From positions 434,001 to 498,000 of the forward strand of contig NZ_CP045032.1 of the NCBI RefSeq assembly GCF_009026825.1: a stretch of DNA of 64,000 nt. Reading direction: 5' to 3'. Of this stretch, positions 17,153 through 26,723 are shown one piece after another; positions within the stretch are counted from its first letter, which is position 1, and each line of letters starts with the position of its first letter. The notes below the pieces were generated by a model. The model made no database searches. It was given only the letters and a program-made list of their open reading frames with translations, and was not told the origin of the DNA. Origin of the DNA: Corynebacterium urogenitale. Lineage in GTDB: Bacteria; Actinomycetota; Actinomycetes; Mycobacteriales; Mycobacteriaceae. Position numbers and translations under genes: made by a program.

Positions 17153-17306
17153 GATGAGATCCTCCATCTGAGGCGTCATTAGGCAATATCTTCTCGAACA
17201 CTACCCTAACCCCTGGATTGTGCTTTTTCCTAGTTCAAGAACCCAATTGTGGGGAGATGAATGGGGGGCGTATCGCCCCGCCTGCTCAGGCGCTGTGGAG
17301 GTGGGG

Positions 17307-17312
17307 TAGAAT
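17307..17312 (+). promoter_or_regulatory. -10 element of the carD-ispD-ispF operon
   Basis: TAGAAT is a near-consensus sigma-A -10. Transcription would start about 17319, giving carD a 5' leader of about 105 bases. Confidence 0.5.
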
Positions 17313-17425
17313 CATGCGGTACGAAAGGCGCGTTTATTAAGGCGCGCACTGCGCACATCGCGGGCATAAAAATGCCAGCTACGCGCACGCACTCGACACA
17401 TTCGAAGGGCAGGCTGGGACGCTTC

Positions 17426-18019
17426 ATGGAATTCAAGGTCGGAGATACCGTGGTCTACCCCCATCACGGTGCTGCAGTCATCGAGGGGATCGAACAGCGC
17501 GAGTTCAAGGGTGAGACCGTCGACTACCTGGTGCTACGCATCAACCAGGGTGACCTGTCCGTCCGTGTGCCCGCCGCCAACGCGGAAAAGGTCGGCGTGC
17601 GCGATGTTGTCGGCGAAGAAGGCCTGCTGAAGGTATTCTCCGTCCTGCGCGAAACCGACGTAGAGGAGGCTGGCAACTGGTCCCGCCGCTACAAGGCAAA
17701 CCAAGAGCGACTGACCTCCGGCGACGTCAACAAAGTTGCCGAAGTTGTTCGCGACCTGTGGCGACGCGATCAGGATCGAGGCCTGTCCGCAGGTGAGAAG
17801 CGCATGCTCGCTAAGGCGCGTCAGATTCTCGTCGGCGAGCTCGCTCTGGCCGAAGGGGTAGATGACGAAAAGACCGACAAGCTGCTCGCAGAAATGCAAG
17901 AAACCATCAAGCGACACCGAGAAGAAGCTGAAGCAGCCCGCGCCGCAGGCGTAGAAGACGAAGACGGCAAAAAGGGTCCGATCGACCTAGACGAAGAACT
18001 CGACGGCGACGACAACTAG
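17426..18019 (+). CDS. carD: RNA polymerase-binding regulator CarD
   Basis: Stabilises open complexes at rRNA and housekeeping promoters. 197 residues. The N-terminal Tudor-like RNA-polymerase interaction domain starts [20 protein letters not shown], and the helical DNA-binding C-domain carries the conserved Trp in [13 protein letters not shown]. The C-terminus is extended and acidic ([10 protein letters not shown]), longer than the 162 residues of M. tuberculosis CarD. An in-frame extension to 17261 crosses the probable promoter, so ATG 17426 is used; its ribosome site is weak. First gene of carD-ispD-ispF, the order seen in mycobacteria. Confidence 0.93.
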   Translation: MEFKVGDTVVYPHHGAAVIEGIEQREFKGETVDYLVLRINQGDLSVRVPAANAEKVGVRDVVGEEGLLKVFSVLRETDVEEAGNWSRRYKANQERLTSGDVNKVAEVVRDLWRRDQDRGLSAGEKRMLAKARQILVGELALAEGVDDEKTDKLLAEMQETIKRHREEAEAARAAGVEDEDGKKGPIDLDEELDGDDN

Positions 18020-18052
18020 CCCCCACCGAGGACCGTCACTACGCGAGAGACA

Positions 18053-18877
18053 ATGACCCCACCGATTGAAACCCACGCACTGGTGGCCGCGGCGGGCAGT
18101 GGCACACGCTTGGGGTTTAACACCCCCAAGGCATTCGTCGAGCTGGCTGGCCGCACACTACTAGAGCGGTCACTGGACGCACTGGCGGCGTCCGAACGGA
18201 TCACCCACACCGTCGTTCTCGTGAGCGCAGACATGCGCGAAAAAGCCGAAAAAATCATCGCGGATCCCGTTAACCATGCAACCTGGGCAGGTATGTCCAT
18301 CTCCGTCGCCCTGGGGGGAGGCGAACGCATGGATTCCGTGTTCGCAGGGCTTGAGGAACTGCGCGCCCGCAACGCATCCCCCGACTCCCTCGTCGCTGTA
18401 CACGACGCCGCTAGGTGTCTCGTCCCAGCCGACATGATCCAACGAGTAGTAGACCGAGCCACGGAAGGGGTCAGCGCCGGCGCTTGGTGGGGAGCCGTGC
18501 CTGTGATGCCGGTGGTGGACACGATCAAAATCGTGGATACAGCCACCGCTGGACCGGCCGATGGGGAGACGCTGATCGAACAAACCCCGGATCGTGCGAC
18601 GTTGCGGGCTGCGCAAACGCCTCAGGTGTGCGAGCTGGCGTCGTTGTACGAGGCCAACCTGCAACACATGCGCACCACAGAAATCAGCGCAGCGCATGCG
18701 ACGAGAGACAGCGGACACCAGCCACTGCAAACCGCGACGGACGATGCATCCCTGATGGAAATGGCAGGCAAACGCGTTGTGGCAGTGGAAGGCGACTATA
18801 TGGCCATGAAGATCACCACACCGCTGGACTACCGCGTGGCAGAAATGCTGCTAGACGACAGAAAAGACGCTGAATAA
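18053..18877 (+). CDS. ispD: 2-C-methyl-D-erythritol 4-phosphate cytidylyltransferase IspD
   Basis: Third step of the MEP isoprenoid pathway: joins CTP and MEP to give CDP-ME. 274 residues. The CTP-binding loop [17 protein letters not shown] lies at about residues 10-26, with [10 protein letters not shown] (about 118-127) and the C-terminal [15 protein letters not shown] motif. Its length exceeds the usual 230 because of two insertions (after KIVDTATAG and around residues 205-225). It starts 33 bases after carD and is followed 59 bases later by ispF, so the three are probably co-transcribed. Confidence 0.95.
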   Translation: MTPPIETHALVAAAGSGTRLGFNTPKAFVELAGRTLLERSLDALAASERITHTVVLVSADMREKAEKIIADPVNHATWAGMSISVALGGGERMDSVFAGLEELRARNASPDSLVAVHDAARCLVPADMIQRVVDRATEGVSAGAWWGAVPVMPVVDTIKIVDTATAGPADGETLIEQTPDRATLRAAQTPQVCELASLYEANLQHMRTTEISAAHATRDSGHQPLQTATDDASLMEMAGKRVVAVEGDYMAMKITTPLDYRVAEMLLDDRKDAE

Positions 18878-18936
18878 CAGCACAACACCCGCGCCGAAGG
18901 TGGGTTGGCCGAAAGACCGAAAGCAAGGAGATAACG

Positions 18937-19422
18937 ATGATTCCACGCGTGGGCATAGCCACCGACGCGCACCAAGTCGAAGAAGGCAAAGACTGCTGGA
19001 TGGCGTGCCTGCTGTTCGATGGGGAAAACGGCTGCGAAGGTCACAGCGACGGTGACGTGGTCGCACATGCGGTCGTCGATGCACTGCTCAGTGCCGCTGG
19101 GCTTGGAGATCTCGGAAGTTTCGTAGGAGTCGGTCGGAAAGAATACGACAACGTCAGCGGCGAGCAACTTCTGCGGGAGTGCCGAACACTATTGGAATCC
19201 AAAGGTTTTCGCATCGGCAACGCGGCAGTGCAGATGATTGGTAACAGGCCGAAGATGGGGCCGCGACGCGAAGAAGCAGAGCGCGTGATGAGTCAGATCA
19301 TCGGGGCGCCTGTACGCGTCTCCGCGACCACAACCGATCACATGGGCTTCACCGGACGCGGAGAGGGAGTTGCCGCCGTGGCAACGGCCTTAGTCTTCGA
19401 GCCCGAAACTCCCACAACTTAA
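18937..19422 (+). CDS. ispF: 2-C-methyl-D-erythritol 2,4-cyclodiphosphate synthase IspF
   Basis: Fifth MEP-pathway step: cyclises CDP-ME 2-phosphate with loss of CMP. 161 residues, the usual length. The zinc-binding DAHQ motif at residues 9-12 (normally DxH), [18 protein letters not shown] (about 36-53), GDLGSFVG and the C-terminal [14 protein letters not shown] loop are visible. ATG follows AAGGAGATAACG. Last gene of the carD operon; a hairpin follows at 19465. Confidence 0.95.
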   Translation: MIPRVGIATDAHQVEEGKDCWMACLLFDGENGCEGHSDGDVVAHAVVDALLSAAGLGDLGSFVGVGRKEYDNVSGEQLLRECRTLLESKGFRIGNAAVQMIGNRPKMGPRREEAERVMSQIIGAPVRVSATTTDHMGFTGRGEGVAAVATALVFEPETPTT

Positions 19423-19464
19423 GGACGCTCCCGCCTCTCAGGGCGCTAAAGTACCGAGCACTGA

Positions 19465-19495
19465 AGTGTGAAAGCTTGCTACAAGCCTTCACACT
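19465..19495 (+). terminator. Probable terminator after ispF
   Basis: AGTGTGAA pairs with TTCACACT (8 bp), then one mismatch and GCTTG/CAAGC around loop CTA. It lies 42 bp after ispF. A second 7-bp hairpin, CGTGTGG/CCACACG, follows at 19502-19523 and may serve the opposite gene. Confidence 0.55.
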
Positions 19496-19617
19496 GCGGC
19501 TCGTGTGGGACGTCCGCCACACGCCTGTAGAACGCATGCATTCCGCATGTATAACGACTGTGCGATTAGGAACGGCAGCGTGGTGGAAGCAAGCCGGAGC
19601 CGGGCCCGCCCCGCGAC

Positions 19618-20406
19618 TCAGATCGTGAACCGGTTTTCAATCGCCCCCACGCCCTCAACCTCCACGCGCACAACGTCGCCATCCCGCAAGTAACGTGGCG
19701 GGTTCATCCCATGCCCCACGCCCTCCGGAGTGCCAGTAACAATCACATCCCCCGGCCCCAAAGCCATGAATTCGCTAACGTAAGCAATCAACTCCCGCGG
19801 AGAAAACACCAAATCCGCCACGGAATGCTCCTGACGCAGCTCCCCATTCACCCACGTACGCAACATCGAACCCTCCGCCACCGGATCAAGCTCATCCGCC
19901 GTCACCATCCACGGGCCAAAACCGCTCGAACGGTCCAGATTCTTCCCCTGCAGCCACTGCTGCGTCCGATACTGCCAATCACGCTGCGACACATCATTCA
20001 CCACCGCGTAGCCTGCCGCTGCACCGCCGTCCCCGACGATCACCGCCAACTCGCCCTCGTAATCCACCATCGCCCCCATATGCGACGCCACCTCCACCGC
20101 ATCAAACGGACCCGTCAACGCGGAAGCGAACTTCACAAATAACGTTGGATGATTTGGCACAGGATGCCCCATCTCCTCAATATGCTCCCGGTAATTCAGT
20201 CCCACGCACACAACCCTCCCCGGGTTCGGAATCACGGGAGCCAACTGCTCGGCAGAAAACTCGATCCTCGGGGCGGAACTGAGATCGGCACTGGTGGCGT
20301 CGAACAAAGAAGGGACAATACGCCCCGCCCCGTGGCCAGACTCAAACACCTCCACCGCAACATGAACAAATTCGTTCGAGGCAACACGGACAGTAGCGAT
20401 TTTCAT
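19618..20406 (-). CDS. Fumarylacetoacetate hydrolase (FAH) family protein
   Basis: 262 residues, the size of single-domain FAH-family hydrolases/decarboxylases. The conserved CVGLNYREHIEEMG, DYEGELAVIVG (metal-binding Glu residues), NDVSQRDWQ and GDVIVTGTPEGVGHG motifs are all present, so a divalent-metal-dependent C-C hydrolase, oxaloacetate decarboxylase-like or acylpyruvase activity is likely; the substrate cannot be told. ATG 20406 has AGGAG 6 bases upstream. It diverges from cysS with only 28 bp between starts, so the two promoters overlap each other's coding starts. Confidence 0.88.
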   Translation of the reverse strand: MKIATVRVASNEFVHVAVEVFESGHGAGRIVPSLFDATSADLSSAPRIEFSAEQLAPVIPNPGRVVCVGLNYREHIEEMGHPVPNHPTLFVKFASALTGPFDAVEVASHMGAMVDYEGELAVIVGDGGAAAGYAVVNDVSQRDWQYRTQQWLQGKNLDRSSGFGPWMVTADELDPVAEGSMLRTWVNGELRQEHSVADLVFSPRELIAYVSEFMALGPGDVIVTGTPEGVGHGMNPPRYLRDGDVVRVEVEGVGAIENRFTI

Positions 20407-20421
20407 GAAGGACTCCTGACC

Positions 20422-20427
20422 TACAAT
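20422..20427 (+). promoter_or_regulatory. -10 element of cysS
   Basis: TACAAT lies 7 bp before GTG 20435. It fixes that codon as the likely leaderless start. Confidence 0.6.
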
Positions 20428-20434
20428 GAGGAAC

Positions 20435-21937
20435 GTGACTCTGCGAATTTACGATACCGCCACCCGCCAGCTCCGCGACTTCGAACCAGTACGCGAAGGA
20501 CACGCAAGCATCTACCTCTGCGGCGCCACCGTCCAATCCATCCCACACATCGGACACGTGCGCTCCGGAGTCGCCTTCGACATCCTCCGCAACTGGCTCA
20601 CCGCCAAAGGGCTCGACGTGGCATTCGTCCGCAACGTCACAGACATCGACGACAAAATCCTCACCAAAGCCGCCGAAAACGGCCGACCATGGTGGGAATG
20701 GGCAGCAACCCACGAACGCGCCTTTGCTTGGGCCTACGATCAGCTCGGCGTGACACCGCCAAGCATCGAGCCCCGCGCCACCGGCCACGTGCCGCAAATG
20801 ATCGAATACATGCAGCGCATCATCGACAACGGCCACGGCTACGCTGCCGAAGGCAACGTCTACGCCAGCCCAGCAACAATCGAAGACTATGGCCACCTCT
20901 CCGGGCAAAAGCTCGATGAAATGGACCAAGGCGAATCCGCGGGTAAAGGTAAGCGCGACCCGCGAGACTTCACCATGTGGAAAGCCGCCAAGCCAGGCGA
21001 ACCAGCCTGGGACACACCCTGGGGACGCGGCCGGCCAGGATGGCACATCGAATGCTCCGCTATGGCCACGACCTACCTCGGAAGCGAATTCGACATTCAC
21101 TGCGGCGGGCTCGACCTGCAATTCCCGCACCACGAAAACGAAGCCGCCCAAGCCCACGCAGCTGGTGATGGATTCGCACGCTACTGGATGCACAACGGTT
21201 GGGTGACCATGAGTGGCGAAAAGATGTCCAAGTCGCTCGGCAACGTCCTGAGCATCCCCAACGTTCTTAAACTCGTGCGGCCCGTGGAGCTGCGCTACTA
21301 CTTGGGGAGCGCGCACTACCGCTCCATGCTGGAGTATTCAGAAAGTGCACTCGCCGAGGCCGCAGCGGGCTACAAGCGGATTGAGAAGTTCGTGCTGCGT
21401 GCAGCTCAGCTCGCTGCCAGCGCGGCCGGCTCGGAAACCGCCGTGGGTGAAAGCTTGGTTGCCGCGAATGGACTGCCGGAGGAGGTACATCCGCTGGCAG
21501 CTGCCCTTCCGATCGGTGAGGTGCCGCAGGCTTTCGCGGACAAGCTCGACGATGACCTCGCTGTGCCTCAGTCGCTAGCCATCATCCACGACGTCGTGCG
21601 CGAAGGTAATAAGGCGCTGGACAAGGCAGAGTCCGGTGATGCTGCGGCCCGCGAGGTGGTACTGCGGATTGGTGCGGAAGTGCGGGCCATGGCAGCGATC
21701 CTTGGTGTAGATCCGCTGTCAGCCAACTGGATTGAGGGTTCTCTGGCGTCTCTGGGAGGCTCCGACGCCGCCATGGGCGCTCTGGACGTTCTTGTAAAGG
21801 CGGAGTTGGACCGACGGGCGGAGGCGCGTGCTGAAAAGAACTGGGCCGTTGCGGACGAGGTCAGGGATCGTCTCAAGGCCGCTGGTATTGAGGTGACTGA
21901 CACCGCTGATGGTGCGAAGTGGTCGCTGACTGACTGA
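20435..21937 (+). CDS. cysS: Cysteinyl-tRNA synthetase
   Basis: Charges tRNA-Cys, 500 residues from GTG 20435. The class I HIGH motif is [10 protein letters not shown] (about residues 33-42), zinc ligands include Cys in YLCGAT and the later GWHIECSAM and HHENE segments, and the KMSKS loop is [10 protein letters not shown] (about 265-274). The Thr-Val-Gln in CGATVQS is found in other actinobacterial CysS. ATG 20426 is in frame, but it overlaps the TACAAT -10 and the GTG gives the usual MTLRIYDT start. The M. tuberculosis paralogue MshC is a close relative, but the full anticodon-binding C-terminus and position beside rlmB support CysS. Confidence 0.95.
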   Translation: MTLRIYDTATRQLRDFEPVREGHASIYLCGATVQSIPHIGHVRSGVAFDILRNWLTAKGLDVAFVRNVTDIDDKILTKAAENGRPWWEWAATHERAFAWAYDQLGVTPPSIEPRATGHVPQMIEYMQRIIDNGHGYAAEGNVYASPATIEDYGHLSGQKLDEMDQGESAGKGKRDPRDFTMWKAAKPGEPAWDTPWGRGRPGWHIECSAMATTYLGSEFDIHCGGLDLQFPHHENEAAQAHAAGDGFARYWMHNGWVTMSGEKMSKSLGNVLSIPNVLKLVRPVELRYYLGSAHYRSMLEYSESALAEAAAGYKRIEKFVLRAAQLAASAAGSETAVGESLVAANGLPEEVHPLAAALPIGEVPQAFADKLDDDLAVPQSLAIIHDVVREGNKALDKAESGDAAAREVVLRIGAEVRAMAAILGVDPLSANWIEGSLASLGGSDAAMGALDVLVKAELDRRAEARAEKNWAVADEVRDRLKAAGIEVTDTADGAKWSLTD

Positions 21938-22105
21938 GCGCTAGCCGGCCTAAACCAGTTAGACGCGTAGCAAAGGCGCGTAGCTGCGGCGTGGCGCAAG
22001 TACTCGGTTCACGCCGCTGCATCCCCCGGACGACGCCGGCGGGCGTTTCCGGGTAGGTGTCTCCGGTGGATCAGCAGCGCGAATGTGAATGCAAGCGCAG
22101 GCGAC

Positions 22106-22909
22106 TTAGGCGGGAGAAGCGGGGGAGTCGTAGTAACCCTCGTGTTTTTTCACCCAGCCGATGACGACGTAGGTCAGCGGCAAGATGCAGAACTCGACGG
22201 CGGATTTCCACAGGAAACCGACGACGACGTAGTTGGCGAATGCCCCCCATGAGTCAATGCCAATAGCTGTTGCCGCGATGGAGCAGAAGATCAGGGTGTC
22301 TACGAGTTCTCCGACGACTGTGGAGCCCATCAGCCGAGCCCATAGCTTCCTTTCACCCGTCCGCTTCTTGATGGCGTTCAGTGACCACGCATTGAGCAGC
22401 TGGCCAACGACATAACCGGCCAAACCTGCGAGTACTAGCTGCGGAACGGTTCCGAGTACCGCCTCGAATGCGGCCTGATTCTCGTAGAAACCGGCGGGCG
22501 GTAGCTTGATGGCGATGAAGAAGCACAGCATCGCGAAGGCCAGGATGGAAAAGCCGGTCCAGACCGCGCGGCGCGTGGCTTTGTAGCCGTAGCACTCGCT
22601 GAGGACGTCTCCGATGACGTAAGACAGCGGGAAGAGGAAAAATGCTCCGTCCGTGACTAGGGGGCCAATTTCGACACCCTTGGTCGCTGTGATGTTGGAG
22701 ACGATGAGGACTCCGATGAAGATCGCGACAAATGTCGGATACAGTGTCCGCGGGATCGTGATGTGGCGTGGGGTGTTGTCCTCCACGAGGCGGGTGGAGT
22801 CGTTGGTGGTTGCTGCTGAGGATGTTTTGGTGTCGGGTTCGTGCGAAGTGGCTGCAGCGGCGGCTTCGGCGTAGCCCGGCCCAGACTTGGGCAGGTTGTT
22901 TTTAGCCAT
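22106..22909 (-). CDS. yhhQ: Queuosine precursor transporter (VUT/YhhQ family)
   Basis: Membrane protein of about 267 residues with about six hydrophobic segments after a polar N-terminus of about 65 residues. Motifs typical of the YhhQ family are SNITATKGVEIG, FPLSYVIGDVLSECYGYK and the GELVDTLIF segment. The family imports preQ0/preQ1 for queuosine tRNA modification. ATG 22909 is chosen over GTG 22930 because TACACT lies 7 bp upstream, overlapping the longer start. No queuosine biosynthesis gene is adjacent, so salvage is inferred from the family alone. Confidence 0.88.
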   Translation of the reverse strand: MAKNNLPKSGPGYAEAAAAATSHEPDTKTSSAATTNDSTRLVEDNTPRHITIPRTLYPTFVAIFIGVLIVSNITATKGVEIGPLVTDGAFFLFPLSYVIGDVLSECYGYKATRRAVWTGFSILAFAMLCFFIAIKLPPAGFYENQAAFEAVLGTVPQLVLAGLAGYVVGQLLNAWSLNAIKKRTGERKLWARLMGSTVVGELVDTLIFCSIAATAIGIDSWGAFANYVVVGFLWKSAVEFCILPLTYVVIGWVKKHEGYYDSPASPA

Positions 22910-22916
22910 GTGGTGC

Positions 22917-22922
22917 AGTGTA
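22917..22922 (-). promoter_or_regulatory. -10 element of the queuosine precursor transporter gene
   Basis: TACACT on the minus strand lies 7 bp before ATG 22909, consistent with leaderless transcription. Confidence 0.5.
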
Positions 22923-22935
22923 TCGCGCACTTGTA

Positions 22936-22961
22936 GCGCTACCGAAGTTTTTCGGTAGCGC
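22936..22961. terminator. Strong hairpin between the HNH gene and the queuosine precursor transporter gene
   Basis: A perfect 11-bp stem, GCGCTACCGAA with TTCGGTAGCGC, closes a 4-base loop. It lies 29 bp after the HNH stop and just upstream of the next gene's -10, so it probably ends HNH transcripts; it lacks a T run on the minus strand. Confidence 0.6.
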
Positions 22962-22989
22962 GTGCACTTTTGGTGGTGTTAGCGGGGTG

Positions 22990-24045
22990 TTACCCGCCGT
23001 GTCGTGGCGGTATCCAGGTGGTTTGCCCGTTGATCCTCTCTATTCGGCCTCGCCGTGGTGGTGCGTTGGGGTCGTCGTCGTTTATGCCGTTGTGGTAGGC
23101 GCATAGAGTGACGAGGTTTGCGACGTTTGTTTCTCCGCCGTGTTCCCACGCTTTGATGTGGTGGTATTGGCATTCTTCGCCGGCTTTGTTGCAGCCTGGC
23201 CATGCGCAGGTGGGGTTTTCGGCTAGCGCCATGGTGCGTTGTTTGTGGTTGGCGTATCTCTTCGTGCGGTAGGCGTTGACGGGGCCGTGCATGGGGTCGA
23301 TGAGTACTGCGTGGCCGGTTTCTTCTAGTGCTCGTGTTGCGTATTCGGCGCCGCTGATGATCGCCCCGTTGGTGAGTTGTAGTTGTATGTCGTCGCCGTC
23401 GCCGTTGGTGAGTGCGGCGAGGTCTGCGATGGGGATGACTACAGTGGTGCTGAGGGTCGCGCGGGCTGCGGCGCTTGCTCCGAAGAATATTTCTTCCGCT
23501 GCTCCGAAGGGGTCGTCGGACCGTAGTTGCATCAGGCTGTTGTACATGTCGGCGATGGCGGAGGAGTTTCCGGTGAGTGCGAGTGTTGCGAGTTCCCCGT
23601 GCTGGTATCGGCGCACGCCGCGTTCTGGTGCTGGCCTCTTTTTCTTTCTTTTCCATTCTTTGAGATACGACGCCGCCAGCCGCTCGATTGCGGAAGTTTC
23701 TCCAGGTTGGGAGCAGAGTTCTTCTCGGAGGCGCCACGCTTGTGCTCTGGTTGGGGCTTGCCAGGCGTAGCGTTCGATCATTTCGAGGGTGGCGAGGCTG
23801 TGGCGGTTGCGTTTGGCTCCGGCGATGGCTTGTCGTTGGCGGCGTGTGAATGAGGTGGGGGTGTAGTAGACGCTGGTGAGTTCGGCGAGTGTGTGGGCGT
23901 CGGCTTCTGGCATGCCGAGCGCGGTGAGTTGTTCCGTGAGCTGTTCGCCGGGTGTGGGGGCTGCAATGTGGGTTAGCGCGTGGCATTGCGCGATGAGGTC
24001 GATGCCTGAGGCGCGTAATGCAGCGTATGTCTGCAGCTGGTTCAT
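22990..24045 (-). CDS. HNH endonuclease domain protein (DUF222/13E12 repeat family)
   Basis: 351 residues. An N-terminal helical DUF222-like region is followed by a C-terminal HNH nuclease module: a Cys pair (CAWPGC), the HHIKAWEHGGETNVANL core and LCAYHN. The family is multi-copy in actinobacteria (13E12 repeats) and associated with mobile DNA in some genomes, but no insertion-sequence ends or target duplications are visible here. ATG 24045 lies 7 bp after TAACGT; GTG 24054 would overlap that -10. Its cellular job is unknown; nuclease activity is inferred from intact HNH residues. Confidence 0.85.
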   Translation of the reverse strand: MNQLQTYAALRASGIDLIAQCHALTHIAAPTPGEQLTEQLTALGMPEADAHTLAELTSVYYTPTSFTRRQRQAIAGAKRNRHSLATLEMIERYAWQAPTRAQAWRLREELCSQPGETSAIERLAASYLKEWKRKKKRPAPERGVRRYQHGELATLALTGNSSAIADMYNSLMQLRSDDPFGAAEEIFFGASAAARATLSTTVVIPIADLAALTNGDGDDIQLQLTNGAIISGAEYATRALEETGHAVLIDPMHGPVNAYRTKRYANHKQRTMALAENPTCAWPGCNKAGEECQYHHIKAWEHGGETNVANLVTLCAYHNGINDDDPNAPPRRGRIERINGQTTWIPPRHGG

Positions 24046-24052
24046 GCCTGAC

Positions 24053-24058
24053 ACGTTA
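24053..24058 (-). promoter_or_regulatory. -10 element of the HNH gene
   Basis: TAACGT on the minus strand lies 7 bp before ATG 24045, consistent with a leaderless start. Confidence 0.45.
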
Positions 24059-24188
24059 GGGCGCGCAGCGTGGCTTTCCTAGCGTGAGTTTTTCGCCCTG
24101 TGGATAAGCGGCGTCGCGCCGAGGTGTTATCCACAGGGCGCTGGTGCGCCGTTCGCTGGGATGGATTTTTTGTGCTACAGCGCCGGGG

Positions 24189-25553
24189 CTAGTTGGCGAG
24201 TACTTTTCCTTTTTGTTCCGGAAGTGTGTAGGCCGCCAAGGCTGCAGCTGCGAATGCGGTTCCGAATACTGCGAAGAGTAGGTTCGTGCCGCCGAGTGCG
24301 AGTAGTGGCGGTACGGCTAATGGTGCGAGGATGGATGCCACTCGGCCGAAGCCGGCGGCCGCCCCGGTGCCGGTGCCGCGGAGCGTGGTGGGGTACAGTT
24401 CCGGACCGATGGCGTAGAGCGCGCCCCATGCTCCTAGGTTGAAGAATGACAGGAAGCAGCCTGCGACGATGATCTGCCAGTCGGATGAAGCGAAGCCGTA
24501 TGCTGCGGCGCTGAGGGCGGAGCCTGCGAGGAATGTGGCGAGCGTGTTGCGCCGCCCCCATCGTTCGATGAGGTATGCGGCGACGGCGTAGCCGGGCAGC
24601 TGCGCGAGCGTGATGATGAGTGTGAACGTGAAGCTTTTAACGAGCGTATAGCCCTGCGCGTGGAGCAGTGAGGGGATCCAGATGAATGCCCCGTAGTAGC
24701 TGAAGTTGATGCAGAACCACACAATCCATAGCGCTGCGGTCCTCTTGGCGAGTAGCCGGTCCCAGATTCCGTGGGCAGTTTCGATTCCTTTGTCGTGCCC
24801 GGTGTGCGTTTGCTGGGCCGGGTTGTCTCCTTGCCTTGTGATTTTGTTCGACGCCAGCGGCGGGGAGTTTTCGAAGGATCGCACCGCACTTTCGGCTTCT
24901 TCGTGCCTTCCGCGGGATTCCAGGTAGCGCACGGATTCGGGCATTCCCCATCTGACCACGACGGAGTATAGGGCGGGGATGCAGCCGAGGGCGAGTGCCC
25001 AGCGCCAGCCGTTGTCGCTGGCGGAAACGACGAATGTGCCGATGATCGCGGCGAGGATCCAGCCGATGGCCCAGAATGCTTCGAGGAGTACCACCATCCT
25101 GCCGCGCACTGTGCGTGGGGAGAATTCGGAGATGAGGGTGGATGCGACGGGCAGTTCGGCGCCGAGGCCGAGGCCGACGATGAAGCGGAAGATCATGAGC
25201 ACGGCCAGGCTGCCTGCTAATGCACTAGCGCCTGTTGCGAGGCCGTAAATCAGTAGTGTTGCGGCGAATATTTGTCTGCGCCCGAACTTATCGGCGAGGA
25301 GTCCGCCGAGTGCTGCGCCTAGTGCCATGCCGAGGAAGCCAATGGAGGCTAGCCAACTGGTTTGCGTCGCGTTGAGTCCCCAGTGTGCGGTGAGCGCTGC
25401 CATGATGAAGGAGATCAGTCCCACGTCCATGGCGTCCATGGCCCAGCCGATCCCGGAGGCGCCGAGCAGTTTGCCGTGTTTGCGCGTCAGCGGTAACTGG
25501 TCGAGGCGTTGGTTGCGGGTTGGGGTGGCGGAGGGCTGGGAAGAATGTATCAC
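24189..25553 (-). CDS. Major facilitator superfamily transporter (sugar/aromatic-acid:H+ symporter type)
   Basis: About 454 residues and 12 hydrophobic segments. Loop 2-3 is GGLLADKFGRRQIF, and loop 4-5 SEFSPRTVRGRMVVLLEAFWAIG places it with the metabolite/aromatic-acid:proton symporters and sugar porters; the second-half signature is ERWGRRN. TM1 contains the Asp pair of MDAMDVG. A polar central loop of about 55 residues separates the halves. The reading frame extends upstream to 25754 but this crosses the divergent rlmB promoter; GTG 25553, 8 bp after TATTAT, is the likely leaderless start. Substrate unknown. Confidence 0.85.
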   Translation of the reverse strand: MIHSSQPSATPTRNQRLDQLPLTRKHGKLLGASGIGWAMDAMDVGLISFIMAALTAHWGLNATQTSWLASIGFLGMALGAALGGLLADKFGRRQIFAATLLIYGLATGASALAGSLAVLMIFRFIVGLGLGAELPVASTLISEFSPRTVRGRMVVLLEAFWAIGWILAAIIGTFVVSASDNGWRWALALGCIPALYSVVVRWGMPESVRYLESRGRHEEAESAVRSFENSPPLASNKITRQGDNPAQQTHTGHDKGIETAHGIWDRLLAKRTAALWIVWFCINFSYYGAFIWIPSLLHAQGYTLVKSFTFTLIITLAQLPGYAVAAYLIERWGRRNTLATFLAGSALSAAAYGFASSDWQIIVAGCFLSFFNLGAWGALYAIGPELYPTTLRGTGTGAAAGFGRVASILAPLAVPPLLALGGTNLLFAVFGTAFAAAALAAYTLPEQKGKVLAN

Positions 25554-25561
25554 GACTAGGG

Positions 25562-25567
25562 ATAATA
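25562..25567 (-). promoter_or_regulatory. -10 element of the MFS transporter gene
   Basis: TATTAT on the minus strand lies 8 bp before GTG 25553. It sets the start far inside the longest frame. Confidence 0.55.
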
Positions 25568-25623
25568 CGCCCTCAACGCCGCTGGAATATAGACTTGGGC
25601 GAGCAATCAATTGAGGGAGAGCA

Positions 25624-26595
25624 ATGGCTGGCAATTCACAGCGTAGGGGCGCCGTCCGCAAAACTAACAAGAAGGGCGCCCAGGTTGGTTCCGGTGGGCA
25701 ACGCCGGCGGGGTCTTACGGGGAAGAAGGCCACCCCGAAGGCTGAGGACCGCACGTATCACGCGGCGTATAAGCGGAAGAAGCAGCAGCAGCGTCGTGCC
25801 TCTGGCGCTCACGATAACCGTGCTGCAGCCCGCAAGCGGCACGGTCTCGATGATCAGGTTGAGTTGGTCGTGGGGCGTAATCCGGTGATCGAGTGTCTCC
25901 ATGCGCGCGTTCCGGCCACTGCTTTGTTCGTGTCGGAGGGGGCGAAGGGCGATGACCGCCTAGCGGAGGCGGTGCATACGTGCGCTGATCGGGGTATTTC
26001 CGTGATGGAGGTGTCCAAGCAGGAGCTCGATCGCATGACCGGCAACGGCATGCACCAGGGTATTGGCCTGCAAATTCCGCCATACCAGTACCGCGAGGTG
26101 GAGGACATTATCGAGCGCGTTGGCCAGAGCGGGAAGCCGGGCATGATCGTGGCGTTGGATAACATCACCGATCCTCGCAATTTGGGTGCTGTGATTCGTT
26201 CTGTGGCGGCGTTTGGCGGCCATGGCGTGATCATCCCGGAGCGGCGTTCTGCGTCGGTGACGGCGGTGGCGTGGCGAACGTCGGCGGGCACGGCGGCGCG
26301 ACTGCCGGTGGCGAAGGCGACGAATATGGTGCGTGCGCTGAAGCAGTTCCAGCAGGCTGGTTACCAGGTCATCGGCTTGGACGCGGGCGGCGACCACACG
26401 CTTGATACTTACGACGGCACCACGCCTGTGGTGATCGTGGTCGGCTCTGAGGGTAAGGGTCTGTCCCGTTTGGTGGGTGAAACGTGCGACACTATTTTGT
26501 CGATTCCGATGGCGGGCAAGGTGGAGTCTTTGAACGCGTCTGTCGCTGCGGGCGTGGTGTTGTCGGAGTTCGCCCGTCAGCGACGTGTGAACTAA
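25624..26595 (+). CDS. rlmB: 23S rRNA (guanosine-2'-O-)-methyltransferase RlmB (SpoU/TrmH family)
   Basis: Methylates a ribose in 23S rRNA, 323 residues. A basic, Lys/Arg/Gln-rich tail of about 75 residues precedes the substrate-binding domain ([12 protein letters not shown]). The SPOUT knot shows [21 protein letters not shown] (motif 1, split here as [12 protein letters not shown] and VIRSVAAFG), [12 protein letters not shown] (motif 2) and [22 protein letters not shown] (motif 3 core ESLNASVA). ATG 25624 follows GAGGGAGAGCA. Same neighbourhood relative to cysS as M. tuberculosis Rv3579c. Ends in a bidirectional terminator. Confidence 0.93.
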   Translation: MAGNSQRRGAVRKTNKKGAQVGSGGQRRRGLTGKKATPKAEDRTYHAAYKRKKQQQRRASGAHDNRAAARKRHGLDDQVELVVGRNPVIECLHARVPATALFVSEGAKGDDRLAEAVHTCADRGISVMEVSKQELDRMTGNGMHQGIGLQIPPYQYREVEDIIERVGQSGKPGMIVALDNITDPRNLGAVIRSVAAFGGHGVIIPERRSASVTAVAWRTSAGTAARLPVAKATNMVRALKQFQQAGYQVIGLDAGGDHTLDTYDGTTPVVIVVGSEGKGLSRLVGETCDTILSIPMAGKVESLNASVAAGVVLSEFARQRRVN

Positions 26596-26635
26596 TCCGT
26601 CTTTCTCAGCCCGACGCCAACCGGACCGCACACAT

Positions 26636-26663
26636 AAGCCCCCGTGGAAGATCCTGGGGGCTT
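26636..26663. terminator. Bidirectional terminator between rlmB and the zinc permease gene
   Basis: An 8-bp perfect stem, AAGCCCCC with GGGGGCTT, closes a 12-base loop followed by T. It lies between convergent stops. Confidence 0.75.
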
Positions 26664-26723
26664 TAGTGTTGGTGCAGGTCGCCGCGCTACTGTGCGCACG
26701 CCGAAGCAGAGGTGCATAACGAG

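Noticed and set aside
22990..24045. HNH gene as part of a mobile element or defence island
   Set aside because: No inverted repeats, integrase, transposase or target duplications flank it; neighbours are housekeeping genes with their own promoters.
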